A stretch of 64,000 nucleotides of DNA, from assembly GCA_964463485.1 (NCBI GenBank), contig CAYXDO010000022.1, forward strand, positions 1 through 64,000. The letters run 5' to 3'. The notes under the pieces were generated by a model. The model worked only from the letters and a program-made list of their open reading frames with translations. It did not search any database and had not been told where the DNA came from. Position numbers and translations under genes: made by a program. Below are positions 55,402 through 63,883 of this stretch, one piece after another. Within the stretch, counting starts at the first letter, position 1, and each line of letters opens with the position of its first letter. The DNA comes from CAYXDO01 sp964463485. GTDB taxonomy: Bacteria > Myxococcota > Kuafuiibacteriia > Kuafuiibacteriales > Kuafuiibacteriaceae.

Positions 55402-56121
55402 TCAGGGTGGGTTTCGGGAGCCATCTTCGAGCTCGCGCCACTTCGCGGCCTCCAACTCGTCGAGGATCTTCGAGTGACTCTCGAAGTGCCAATCACGGAT
55501 CGCCTCGTAGAGCCTTCGAATGGCTCTTCGCTGAATCCGAACCGTCGACGCTTGTCGGGACATGATCAGGAATCCAGGGGCGAATGGGGATTCTTCGAGC
55601 TCGAGGCGGATGAACCACACCAACGGCATACCTATCGTGCGTTCCAACGCTACTCGCCGTATGCTCTCCGGCTTCACTTCCAGCGAGGAGCTCTCCATGA
55701 CGATCCGCATTCGCTCGTCGTCGAGCGTCAGAAAACCGACGTTGTCGTCCGTCTCGACGCGGAACAAGAGCCTCGGGCGCAGTTGGTTGCTCTCGAGTCG
55801 TGCGACGCCGACAAACTCACCCTCGGCGCCCAAGCTCGCGCGCAACCGCTCCTCCAGCCGCCTGTTCCCGATCAGAAATGCTCGGTTGCCTCCGATGACG
55901 AGCCCCGCGGTCGAAGCGCACAAAGCCGCCAGGCCGACGCTGGGACTGAGCAGACAGACGAGCCCGCTGAGGCAGAGCGCGGTGAACAAGACGGACTGCA
56001 TGCCCACCCCTGCGAGGGCCCAAGTCCGCTTGTATCGAGCGAAGACCTCCCGCGGCTCGGCCTCTGGGATCGGCGCGAGAGGCTTCGCCTCCGAGCGCAC
56101 GAGCTCACCGCGCCGATCCAT
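55402..56121 (-). CDS. Hypothetical membrane protein with PH-like C-terminal domain (239 aa)
   Basis: Unrecognised. Two hydrophobic helices near residues 35-75 (ALAGVGMQSVLFTALCLSGL, LAALCASTAGLVIGGNRAFL) precede a strand-rich cytoplasmic region (PRLLFRVETDDNVGFLTLDD, MPLVWFIRLELEE) and a helical end rich in Arg and Glu. The strand pattern recalls bacterial PH-like membrane domains; this is weak. ATG 56121 is chosen because upstream codons are antisense to another gene's start. Confidence 0.65.
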   Translation of the reverse strand: MDRRGELVRSEAKPLAPIPEAEPREVFARYKRTWALAGVGMQSVLFTALCLSGLVCLLSPSVGLAALCASTAGLVIGGNRAFLIGNRRLEERLRASLGAEGEFVGVARLESNQLRPRLLFRVETDDNVGFLTLDDERMRIVMESSSLEVKPESIRRVALERTIGMPLVWFIRLELEESPFAPGFLIMSRQASTVRIQRRAIRRLYEAIRDWHFESHSKILDELEAAKWRELEDGSRNPP

Positions 56122-56290
56122 ATCATCACTGTCTCTCGAAACGCGAAGCCTGACCAGTGCGGCAGTGCGGCAGTGCGGGCGAGCGGGAGCCTCACGACCG
56201 TTTCTGCGACTTGCTCTCTGATTCCAGCGAGCGCCCCGAGCCAGAAGCGGCTTGACCGCGCGGCGCGAATCGCGAGAGGTTCCGCTAGCG

Positions 56291-56779
56291 GTGGCAACGA
56301 AGACCCGAAAGGCCAAGCTTCAGGCCCACAGTTTTGGGAAGCTGACTGTCGCTGTCCCTCCCAAGTGGGTGGACAACTCGATCATCACCTTCCTCGGCCC
56401 TGCGGGCGGAGCCCGGACGCGCCCCAACGTCGTGCTCTCCCGTCAGATGGTCTCCGATCGGGTGGTGTTGGGTCAGTATGCCGATGCGCAGCGAGCTTCG
56501 TTGCTCGACGCAGGGCTCGCGGACCTCGAAGTCATCGACGAGGGCCCCCTCACGCTCGACGGCAGAAAGCTGTATCGCGTTCGCTTCGCCTGGACCCGAA
56601 GGGATCCGGGTCCAGACGGCAGCACGATCGAGTCTCGAGTTCGCCAGGAACAATACTACTCCATCGAGCGCGAAGGGGGTCTCGCGCTGACATTCACTTT
56701 TACCTGCGACGCTGATGAGTATGAGGGGCTCAAGGAGACTTTCGAGCAAATCGTGCTCGACTCTCGCGTTCGCGTTTAG
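56291..56779 (+). CDS. DUF1795 (Eag/DcrB-like) protein (162 aa)
   Basis: Small soluble protein with the DUF1795 pattern: KLTVAVPPKWVDNSIITFLG, PNVVLSRQ, DLEVIDEGPLTLDGRKLYRV, RFAWTRR and a terminal FEQIVLDSRV. In Proteobacteria such proteins (EagT6, EagR) are chaperones that shield transmembrane segments of type VI secretion effectors before loading; DcrB is a distant relative. The GTG at 56291 has GAGAGG 11 nt upstream. The next gene, 19 nt downstream, encodes a glycine-zipper membrane-active-looking protein, which is what an Eag client would look like. That pairing is inference. Confidence 0.8.
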   Translation: MATKTRKAKLQAHSFGKLTVAVPPKWVDNSIITFLGPAGGARTRPNVVLSRQMVSDRVVLGQYADAQRASLLDAGLADLEVIDEGPLTLDGRKLYRVRFAWTRRDPGPDGSTIESRVRQEQYYSIEREGGLALTFTFTCDADEYEGLKETFEQIVLDSRVRV

Positions 56780-56798
56780 CCAGACAGTCGAGGTACTC

Positions 56799-57368
56799 AT
56801 GACGAAGTTGGGCGGAATCCGAATCACGGACATTCACAACCAGGCCATCCGCAAGGACGCCGTGAAATTGGATGCTGACGGTGACGGCGTGTTGAGGCCG
56901 GCCGAAGCGGAGAAGAAGAGCAAGGACTTCTTTCAGAAGGCCGCGAACGTCGGCCAGACCGGCGGGAACGCCGGCTGGGCGGCGGGCCTGACCACGGCGT
57001 TTGCGCACGCGCTCCCGAGCATCGCAGACTCTGCCGCGAAATTCGCTGCGCTCGGAGGCATGTGGGGCGCGGTCTTTCAGGCCGTCGGATCGGGCAGCCG
57101 AAACCTCGAGGCCATGCGAGCGGGCCGAATGACCGGAGGCGAGGCGCTCGTCGATACGGTCGAGGACGTCGCGATCGCCGGAGCTTCCGGGGCCGTCGGC
57201 GCAGCGATCGGCGCAGCGGTGGGTAGCGTCGTCCCGGTCATCGGGCCGATTCTCGGAATCATCATCGGGGCGACCGCTGGCTACATGATGGATCGCGCCG
57301 CGCATTCATGGATCGACCGGGACGTGAAGGCGCCCGCGGGGTCCAAAGCCACCGAAGCCACAGGTTGA
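56799..57368 (+). CDS. EF-hand plus glycine-zipper protein, candidate DUF1795 client (189 aa)
   Basis: Unrecognised protein in an apparent operon with DUF1795 (GAGG ribosome-binding site). Residues 23-40 form an EF-hand-like loop (KLDADGDGVLRPAEAEK). Residues about 60-170 are hydrophobic and Gly/Ala-rich, ending in a glycine zipper (GAVGAAIGAAVGSVV, then GPILGIIIGATAGYMMD). There is no signal peptide. Such zippers are found in translocation domains of T6SS effectors and in colicin-like or holin-like proteins. It may be a membrane-targeting effector or its delivery domain; I cannot assign a toxic activity. Confidence 0.72.
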   Translation: MTKLGGIRITDIHNQAIRKDAVKLDADGDGVLRPAEAEKKSKDFFQKAANVGQTGGNAGWAAGLTTAFAHALPSIADSAAKFAALGGMWGAVFQAVGSGSRNLEAMRAGRMTGGEALVDTVEDVAIAGASGAVGAAIGAAVGSVVPVIGPILGIIIGATAGYMMDRAAHSWIDRDVKAPAGSKATEATG

Positions 57369-57744
57369 ACGCCCCGACGAACGAGGTTGGCTCTGAAGCG
57401 ACGCTGACTTCGTCTGCGCCCAGGCCCACGGACGTGACCGTGCCAGCGCGGGCTGTGCGATGCATGGCCGTTGCTCCACAGCGGCACCTGCCGGCGACGA
57501 GTTGCGCCCAGCGGGTTGCGGCCCGTCCGCCGCACTGTAGAATGGAGTCGTGACCCGGCCCGTCTTTGCGGACCCGAAGACTGACTTCGTGTTCAAACGG
57601 ATTTTTGGACCGAATCAGGTCGACATACGATGAGTTACGCTCGAAACCCAGGAAGGTATCGACGAGTCCCCACGCGTTCGAACCCGCAGCGAGACCGCCT
57701 GGGCTCCAAGGTCTTCGCACCCGCATGGAGCTCCGTGTTTGTCA
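57369..57744. other. Intergenic stretch with a nuclease remnant
   Basis: Apart from the Rpn fragment at 57550-57633 nothing gene-like is seen. Open frames on both strands have no start signals and no recognisable products. Confidence 0.55.
57550..57633 (+). pseudogene. N-terminal remnant of an Rpn-family (PD-(D/E)XK) nuclease gene
   Basis: GTG followed by TRPVFADPKTDFVFKRIFG matches the highly conserved N-terminus of Rpn recombination-promoting nucleases/putative transposases, which are about 300 aa long. After GPNQVDIR the frame stops at 57631-57633 and no further family sequence is found. Only the first 20 or so residues survive. Confidence 0.8.
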
Positions 57745-58362
57745 TCAGGGCGGCGACGCGCCGAATCGAGCGGCCCACACCTGATCGACCAGCGTTTGCG
57801 CGCACTCATCGAGGCATGACCGTACCGTGGTGCTCACCAATCCCGCGGAAATCACATCCTGGGCCAAACACGAGAAAGTCGTCTTGGCCACCGGGCCGGC
57901 AGCGCCGCGCACACTCACCCGCAGCTCGGCGTCGACCACCGCGCGCTTCCCAGGCTCGGTCCCAAGCTCGAGGTCCTCGATCGAGACCCCGAGCCAGGTC
58001 ACGAGTCCATCGATGATGATGCGGTGGCGGGCGCTGGTGGCCGTCTCAGCAGTCGCCTGCCACTCCATACGGTTCGCGTCCAAGTCCAGCTGATCGAGCG
58101 CGCCGCTGTGAGCCTTGTCGATTCGAAGCCTACGCCGCAGCTCGTCACCTACTTGGCCCGCGAGAGCCTCGGCCGTCGCTCCCGCAGGGGACTGATCCCA
58201 ACCAGGCCCCGCTTCGAATCGCCCGATCTCGGCGCGCGCGAGCTCATCGCGACTCAATCCCAACGTTCCCTGAGGAGTGCGACAACTAGCCACGACGAGC
58301 AACAAGGCGGCCGTTCGCGACCACGACGGAGCCAGCTGACGGACCGGAGACGCGGGCCTCAC
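57745..58362 (-). CDS. Hypothetical lipoprotein (205 aa)
   Basis: Exported lipoprotein (lipobox VVASC, Cys27) of unknown family. The GTG at 58362 overlaps the stop of the 926-aa protein gene (GTGA), so the two are co-translated. The mature part is mixed alpha/beta with SARHRIIIDGLVTWLGVSIE and PVAKTTFSCLAQDVISAGLV. A longer frame upstream is antisense-derived. Possibly a periplasmic partner of its neighbour. Confidence 0.72.
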   Translation of the reverse strand: MRPASPVRQLAPSWSRTAALLLVVASCRTPQGTLGLSRDELARAEIGRFEAGPGWDQSPAGATAEALAGQVGDELRRRLRIDKAHSGALDQLDLDANRMEWQATAETATSARHRIIIDGLVTWLGVSIEDLELGTEPGKRAVVDAELRVSVRGAAGPVAKTTFSCLAQDVISAGLVSTTVRSCLDECAQTLVDQVWAARFGASPP

Positions 58363-61139
58363 GCTGGCGCGGCCTGGGTAGTCGACAGGCCGCGCTGCGT
58401 TGCCTCCTGATCGAGGAAGCGCTCGCCGATGGCGGTGAGCGCTCGGCGGTGGCGGATGTCGCCGATCTTGAGCGCGACGGCCGTCGAGATACTCTCCATC
58501 GAGCCGAGCGCGGCGATCGTGAGTGGCAAGTGCAGGAGCGCAGGAGCGGCGATCCCGGTGAGTAGACTCAAGCCGATGCACCACGCGACGCCTTGTGCGA
58601 GGCGCTTGCGGACCGGGTTGGCGAACACCTGGTGCATCGCGAAGCTGCGGGCGAGCTTCTCGAGCTCTGGAGAGAGTTTCTGTCCGAGCTCCTTTTCGAG
58701 CTCGGCGTAGCCTTCCTTGGCGAGCTCGGCGCCGGCCATGACCGCTCGACTCTCGGCGTCCGTGAGCTTGCCGCCGTGGGCAGCCTTGGCGAAACAAATC
58801 AGCACGTCGTTGGCCACTCGGAGCACCGCGTCCGGATGGAGCTCTTTTGGCCCTTCGAGCTTTTCGAGGGTCGCGCGAATTTCCTGGCTCGCGCGCGCGG
58901 CGGACTTCTCGTCGAGCGACAGCCCTTTGGATTTGGCCGCCAACACGACCTTCTGCGCTAACGACGCGGACACCGCTTTCAGCTTGTCCTCCACGTCGAC
59001 TCCCGAGCGCAACAACGCCCCAATGTCGTCGTAGGCGACGGCGACGGCGTCCAACACCTTCGTCTCGAGGTTCGGACGCAGCTCGCCGAAGGCTCGCGAC
59101 ACCGCCCGCCCGTCCGGAACACCCTGCTGCCGCGCAGCCACCGCGTCGAACGCTCTCTCCAAGTCAGCCACGAATCTCGAGTCCTTGGGCGCCAACTCAG
59201 CGATGCGCTCCGCGACCGCCGAGAGAGTCCCGCGCGCTTCGGCCGCCGACCCCGGATCTTCGAGCTTTCCTTCGGACACCATTCTCCGACCGACCTTGTG
59301 AAACAGGAGATAACTCGACAGCGTCGTGTAGATCGTGAGCGCGCACGCGCCCCACGCAACCCCCGCGCCGGCCTGCCAGCCCTTGCCCGCTGCGATCGCG
59401 GCCTCCGCCGAGCCGGCCGCCCAAAGCGCCGAGCCGAGCACCGGAAGAAGCCCAATGTTGCGAGCCCCGAGCAGAATGTCGGACCACGAGACTCCTTGGC
59501 CCCGTAGGGACGCAGCCTCTCCTCCCCAGCCGAGCACGTCCTCGACCGTGGAGAGTATCGAAGTCATCACACTCTCGCCGAGATATCGCTCGATCGGTAC
59601 GCCCACGAGCGACAGCGCGGCCACCGAGACGACGATCTTCTTCGCGCCGTCCGCCGCTTCGTTCGCGTAGTCGGCGCCTACCGTGTGCTCGAGCACCGCG
59701 CTTCGATATTCACTCAGCACCGGATGCTTGCGGAGCCGGCCCTCGAGCCCCCTCGCCACCGAGGAGCCCCCGTGGACGCGCACGTTCAGCCCCTGCGCTC
59801 GAAACGCCTCGAACTCATCCAGCCGCTTGTCGACCTCGCTGAAGAGACCCTCCGGATCCGCCTTCCTCAGCTCCTCCGCCGCCGACGCCGCCCGCGCGAG
59901 CCGATCGAGCTCACCCGCCTCCGCTCGCGGGCGAAGTCTGTCCGCAAGCCCAGCGAGCGCGGCGGCGCGATCCTTTGCGCCCAAAGCCTCCGACAGGAGC
60001 GTCCGCTCCTCGGATGACAAACTCGGGCCGCTGTCGAGGAGCTTGGATGCGACCTTCTGGATGACTCGGTCGACGCCCGTGGCCGCGCCATCCAATGACG
60101 CCCTAGCTCGAAGCAAATCACCCTTGGAGATCGCCGGCCGCTTCCCTGTCCTCAAGTACTCATCCACCCACAAGAACGAGCCGCCCGCGACCATCCTCGA
60201 GACTTCCCGGAGCCCCTCGATCACGTGCTCTGGAGTTTTTCGCAGGACCTGAGCGCTGATGACTTCGCCGCGCAACAGCGAGGCCTCCACGAGCGGAGCC
60301 ATCGCCGGATCTTCGAGCGGAATGCGGAGAGCTGGCGGAAGCGCTTTCACCTTCTCCCCATCCAGCTTGTTCCCGGCGAGAAAGCGCTGGTCCACGACGG
60401 TGACCTCGAGGTGCTCGCGCATTCGCTTCACGACCGCCGAAGCCACCGCGATCGCCGCGTCCACGTCAGCCGCTGCGGCGGCGTTGGCAGCCCCGACGGG
60501 ACCCGGACCAACCATGGCGGCCTCACGAAGAGTAATGAGCTTGTCGCGTACTTTGGCGTCGGATAACCCAGAAATCACCTCCTCGAGGCTTCTGGGCGCT
60601 GGGTGACCAGCCTCGGCGAGCGCCTGCGCGACAGGCCCCTCGAGCAACTCGCGAATGACTCGGCGCTCGTCCGCACCGAGCGACTCGCCCCCCTCGGTCC
60701 CCGCAGAATGTGACTCGAGCGCAGCCTTGGCGCGTGCGACCGCGGCCTCCGGCGAACCAAGGGCGCGAACCCACCGCGCGGCATCTCTCAACTTTCCGAA
60801 AGCCCCGCCGACCGCTTCCTTCACCGCGCGCAGGAACGCCTTCTTCTCTGCGGGAGGTGAGAATCGAAGGAAATCCTCATCGAGCGCCGCCGAAGCGAAC
60901 GCGATCGCGCCGAGCTTCGAGGTCGGCACCGGGCCGGCGAGCTTGGCAACGCTCGCCGCGGAACCGAGAGCTCGTTCGCGATAAGACACTTCGCCCGGCT
61001 GAGCGGCCGAAAGCGCCGCCTCACCCGCCGTTCGCTGGACCGTTTCCGTCGAGGGCTTGGACTCGGCCAACGGAGCCAAAGGCGAGTGAGGAATCAGCCC
61101 CGACGCGGGTCGAACGATGGACACGGCCGAAGCTACCAT
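58359..61139 (-). CDS. Large helical protein with hydrophobic segments (926 aa)
   Basis: Unrecognised. The ATG at 61139 is chosen because codons upstream come from an intergenic repeat. The chain is almost entirely helical with many Ala/Glu/Lys/Arg stretches. Hydrophobic segments occur around residues 540-560 (IVVSVAALSLVGVPIERYLG), 600-650 (GLLPVLGSALWAAGSAEAAI, WGACALTIYTTLSSYLLF) and 865-895 (CIGLSLLTGIAAPALLHLPL). There is no signal peptide. It might be a secreted membrane-inserting protein or a scaffold; with the DUF1795 pair and the 63002 protein it belongs to a cluster of similar unknowns. Coupled to a lipoprotein gene downstream. Confidence 0.7.
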   Translation of the reverse strand: MVASAVSIVRPASGLIPHSPLAPLAESKPSTETVQRTAGEAALSAAQPGEVSYRERALGSAASVAKLAGPVPTSKLGAIAFASAALDEDFLRFSPPAEKKAFLRAVKEAVGGAFGKLRDAARWVRALGSPEAAVARAKAALESHSAGTEGGESLGADERRVIRELLEGPVAQALAEAGHPAPRSLEEVISGLSDAKVRDKLITLREAAMVGPGPVGAANAAAAADVDAAIAVASAVVKRMREHLEVTVVDQRFLAGNKLDGEKVKALPPALRIPLEDPAMAPLVEASLLRGEVISAQVLRKTPEHVIEGLREVSRMVAGGSFLWVDEYLRTGKRPAISKGDLLRARASLDGAATGVDRVIQKVASKLLDSGPSLSSEERTLLSEALGAKDRAAALAGLADRLRPRAEAGELDRLARAASAAEELRKADPEGLFSEVDKRLDEFEAFRAQGLNVRVHGGSSVARGLEGRLRKHPVLSEYRSAVLEHTVGADYANEAADGAKKIVVSVAALSLVGVPIERYLGESVMTSILSTVEDVLGWGGEAASLRGQGVSWSDILLGARNIGLLPVLGSALWAAGSAEAAIAAGKGWQAGAGVAWGACALTIYTTLSSYLLFHKVGRRMVSEGKLEDPGSAAEARGTLSAVAERIAELAPKDSRFVADLERAFDAVAARQQGVPDGRAVSRAFGELRPNLETKVLDAVAVAYDDIGALLRSGVDVEDKLKAVSASLAQKVVLAAKSKGLSLDEKSAARASQEIRATLEKLEGPKELHPDAVLRVANDVLICFAKAAHGGKLTDAESRAVMAGAELAKEGYAELEKELGQKLSPELEKLARSFAMHQVFANPVRKRLAQGVAWCIGLSLLTGIAAPALLHLPLTIAALGSMESISTAVALKIGDIRHRRALTAIGERFLDQEATQRGLSTTQAAPA

Positions 61140-61451
61140 TTCCCAGAGACCGAGGACACCCGCCTCCGCGGCAAAGGGAACGAACGTGGATGCACGACCA
61201 AGTTGCGCGATATCTCGACGATCATACTCGGCGCTCGGCAAACCACAGAGGACGCAGAGCAGGAACGCAGAGAACACCGAGGATTCTTGGAGAAGAGTCC
61301 CTCGTGCCGTCCGTGTTCCTTCTCTGTGCTCTCCGTGGTCCACGCGGAGGCTGAACTGAATCGCCGCAGGTCGGTCGCGCACCCGAACGAAGCTCGACGC
61401 TCCGAACACCCGCTCGATCGTCCCGGCGAAGCCTTGCCCGGAACGTGGTCA
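61140..61451. other. Intergenic stretch with inverted ACCACAGAG repeat
   Basis: No gene is seen in these 312 bases. They contain the repeat at 61242-61339 and the start region of the 926-aa protein gene. Confidence 0.55.
61242..61339. repeat. Imperfect inverted repeat of ACCACAGAGGACGCAGAG type
   Basis: The left arm ACCACAGAGGACGCAGAGCA with GGAAC matches the reverse complement of the right arm (TTCCTTCTCTGTGCTCTCCG with TGGT) at about three of four positions over 29 nt. This CACAGAG-word sequence is a type of low-complexity intergenic element I know from many bacterial genomes. It creates spurious open frames upstream of the 926-aa gene. Confidence 0.65.
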
Positions 61452-62810
61452 TCAGTCCTCCGACCGAACCTCCAGCAAATAGATCCCATCGCCGCGATAC
61501 CGCCCAGATTCATCGACGGCCCGCTCATCGAACGAAAAAGTGGCTCCGATGTAACGACCCGGTCCGATCCTCGCGACGCGAGCGACCGGACGACTTGCCA
61601 CCGCCTCCGAGGGACAGCTCTGGCCCGCCTCGAACGTGGCGACCTCACCCAGACTCGCATCCGCGCCGGTCAGGACGAGAGCGGACCCGAGCGGCTCGAG
61701 CTCGTGAATTTCGGGAATGGACGCCTGCCCCAGCGATACGGAGGTGTTCCAAAGCGGATCGTAGCCGAACAACGCTCCGTCGGCGCCCGCAATGACCCAT
61801 CGTCTAAGTCCAGGAACCCAGTTGACGGTGGTCGCTCCGGTGAGTCCGGCCACGTCGATGGGTATGAATCCTTGGCCGAGGATGACTCGCCCGAACTCGG
61901 CGCCAACGCCCACGGCATAACCCACGCCGGGCTCCGACCATCGCAGATCGTAGGGTCGTTTTCGGGTCAAGTGCGGTACTAGCTCTCGGACTCGAGCGCC
62001 GTCGAAGTGAAAGACCGCCCCGTACACCGTCACGCCAAGCAGCTCGGTCCCGGCACCCTCACCTCGAGAGAGTCGGGCGACGCGTGCGACATTCGCGGTG
62101 CTTTCGTGGGGAATCGTGCCCACTGAAACCCATTCTCCGCCCGGCGTCGCTGCCACGAGATTCCATCGTCGGGCGAGAATGAATCGGTCCTCCGGGGAGA
62201 GCGAAGCTACGGAGATCCCGATCGTGCTCGAAAAGGACGTAATGGGAGCGAATCCGGAAGCGTCGACCCAACCCACCTCCCCGCGCCCGTCGCTCCAGCC
62301 AGCGGCCAAGGCGCGTCCGTCTCCTGCTTCGAGATTCAAGACCACGAACCCGGCTTCGACTGGGTCCGGCAGGCGCGTCGCTGATATCACCCGCTTGCGG
62401 CAGTCGACCTCCTCGAAGCGCCGGATCCGGTCCCACACCGGCTCGGATGAGTTTGGACTCAGCCTGTCGCCATCGATCGTGAACGACTCGATCGGGACAG
62501 GGAGGGGCCAGCCGGCCTCCTTGTTGGAGGCGCCGCGAAAGGGTCCTTCTGGCAAGCTCGGGTCACCTTGGTAACTCAGCACCCACACACGGGATGCGTC
62601 CCCATCGGCGAAGATCGAAGGTAAGTCGGAGATACGGGTCACGACCCCTCGTGTCCCTGCCGAGCCGCCTTCGAACACCACCACGAGCCAGTCTCCGGAG
62701 GGCGCGATGGCAGGGGCGAGGGAGGCGGGGACGCAACCCGAAGACCAAGTCAGGAGAAGAAGGGCCGCGCGAGCGCGACCCGAAGGTCCCTCTCCAGGAT
62801 CCGAAGGCAT
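61452..62810 (-). CDS. Secreted lipoprotein, propeller-like, paralogue family A (452 aa)
   Basis: Third member of the family at 100-1467 and 42417-43805. Signal peptide with lipobox SSGC (Cys26); the ATG at 62810 is preferred over an upstream open frame without signal features. Strand-rich repeats include FILARRWNLVAATPGGEWVS, LGVTVYGAVFHFDGARVREL and WVIAGADGALFGYDPLWN. A CP dipeptide (GQSCPSE) precedes the last 50 residues as in the paralogues. A CAATCT box lies 6 nt upstream. Function unknown. Confidence 0.75.
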   Translation of the reverse strand: MPSDPGEGPSGRARAALLLLTWSSGCVPASLAPAIAPSGDWLVVVFEGGSAGTRGVVTRISDLPSIFADGDASRVWVLSYQGDPSLPEGPFRGASNKEAGWPLPVPIESFTIDGDRLSPNSSEPVWDRIRRFEEVDCRKRVISATRLPDPVEAGFVVLNLEAGDGRALAAGWSDGRGEVGWVDASGFAPITSFSSTIGISVASLSPEDRFILARRWNLVAATPGGEWVSVGTIPHESTANVARVARLSRGEGAGTELLGVTVYGAVFHFDGARVRELVPHLTRKRPYDLRWSEPGVGYAVGVGAEFGRVILGQGFIPIDVAGLTGATTVNWVPGLRRWVIAGADGALFGYDPLWNTSVSLGQASIPEIHELEPLGSALVLTGADASLGEVATFEAGQSCPSEAVASRPVARVARIGPGRYIGATFSFDERAVDESGRYRGDGIYLLEVRSED

Positions 62811-63001
62811 TCGACGAGATTGTCCCTCGACACGACATGACACCGCCACCGAAATGTGGACGGAGCGGAGGCTCGAGCTCGACGGCGCCCCTTTGCGAAT
62901 CCTTCCAAGCAACCCATCCTATGCGCTTCCGAAGCCTCGAGCACCGCATGAACCCAACTCGGACAGTTGACTTCTCTTGCAACCAGAGGTGAAACGGCCG
63001 G

Positions 63002-63820
63002 ATGAGCGCTCGAGTCCGAAGGGGCGATGCCCAAAAAGTTCTTGCGGCCCAAGTTCGCAAGGAAGCCACGGCCATCGCCGGCAGCAACTCCCGAATCAGC
63101 AAGACCGAGGAAAGATCGGCGAAGTCGCCGCTCCTCAAGAGCGCGATCGCGGAGGTCCGCGAACGGAGCGGCCGAGTCCGCGTCGACGACGTCGTGGATC
63201 GAACGATGAGTCGAGCCATGGCCGAGTCGTCGGGGACGTTTCTTTCGAAAGCCGAGATCAGGGCCCTCGCGAAGAAAGACCCGGTCGCCGGAGCGCACCT
63301 TCAAAAGGTCTACGACATTCTGGCCAAGAAAGGCTCGCCCGGTGTCGGTGCAGCCACGAACGGAGCCAAGGTGGCAAACGACCTCGCCGCGCTCCTGAAG
63401 CAGGATAACGCCTTCGTGTTGCCGAGCCCGATCGATTTCGATCACGCGAACGAATTCGCCGATCCGCCGTCGGTAGAAGTCGTGACCGGCAAGTCACACG
63501 CCGAGGTCTTCGAGGCGCAGGACGCTTGGATTCGCGATTGGTGGAAGCAAATGTACCCCAAGCTCGAGGACATGCAGGACGGCACGGTCAGCCTGAAGGA
63601 GCACGTCAGCACTCAGGAACTCAAGAGCTACCTGAATGAGGTGGTTGCGCCGGGTCAGAAGGCCGCGGTCAACGAGCTGATGAAGAGCTTCAAGGGTGAA
63701 GCGGGCCTCCTCCGGGCCTTCGACTATGGCTCGGAGATCATCGGCACAGACGCGCTGATCCTCACTCCGAAGGGTTCCGACTCGACTCTGGTCGTGCGAT
63801 TGACCTACGTCCACGCCTGA
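63002..63820 (+). CDS. Hypothetical soluble protein with EF-hand-like motif (272 aa)
   Basis: No family recognised and no signal peptide. Residues 1-115 are basic and helical, with SSGTFLSKAEIRALAKKDPV resembling a degenerate EF-hand helix-loop-helix. Residues 140-272 are mixed (FEAQDAWIRDWWKQMYPKLE, ending DSTLVVRLTYVHA). The EF-hand-like N-terminal style is shared with the proteins at 44062 and 56799. An AGAGGTG site precedes the ATG at a longer distance than usual. Confidence 0.65.
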   Translation: MSARVRRGDAQKVLAAQVRKEATAIAGSNSRISKTEERSAKSPLLKSAIAEVRERSGRVRVDDVVDRTMSRAMAESSGTFLSKAEIRALAKKDPVAGAHLQKVYDILAKKGSPGVGAATNGAKVANDLAALLKQDNAFVLPSPIDFDHANEFADPPSVEVVTGKSHAEVFEAQDAWIRDWWKQMYPKLEDMQDGTVSLKEHVSTQELKSYLNEVVAPGQKAAVNELMKSFKGEAGLLRAFDYGSEIIGTDALILTPKGSDSTLVVRLTYVHA

Positions 63821-63883
63821 CGGGAAGCCGAAAGCAGGCCTCCGAGGTCTTCGTGCTCCTGCCCGATCTCGACCGATTTGGAG

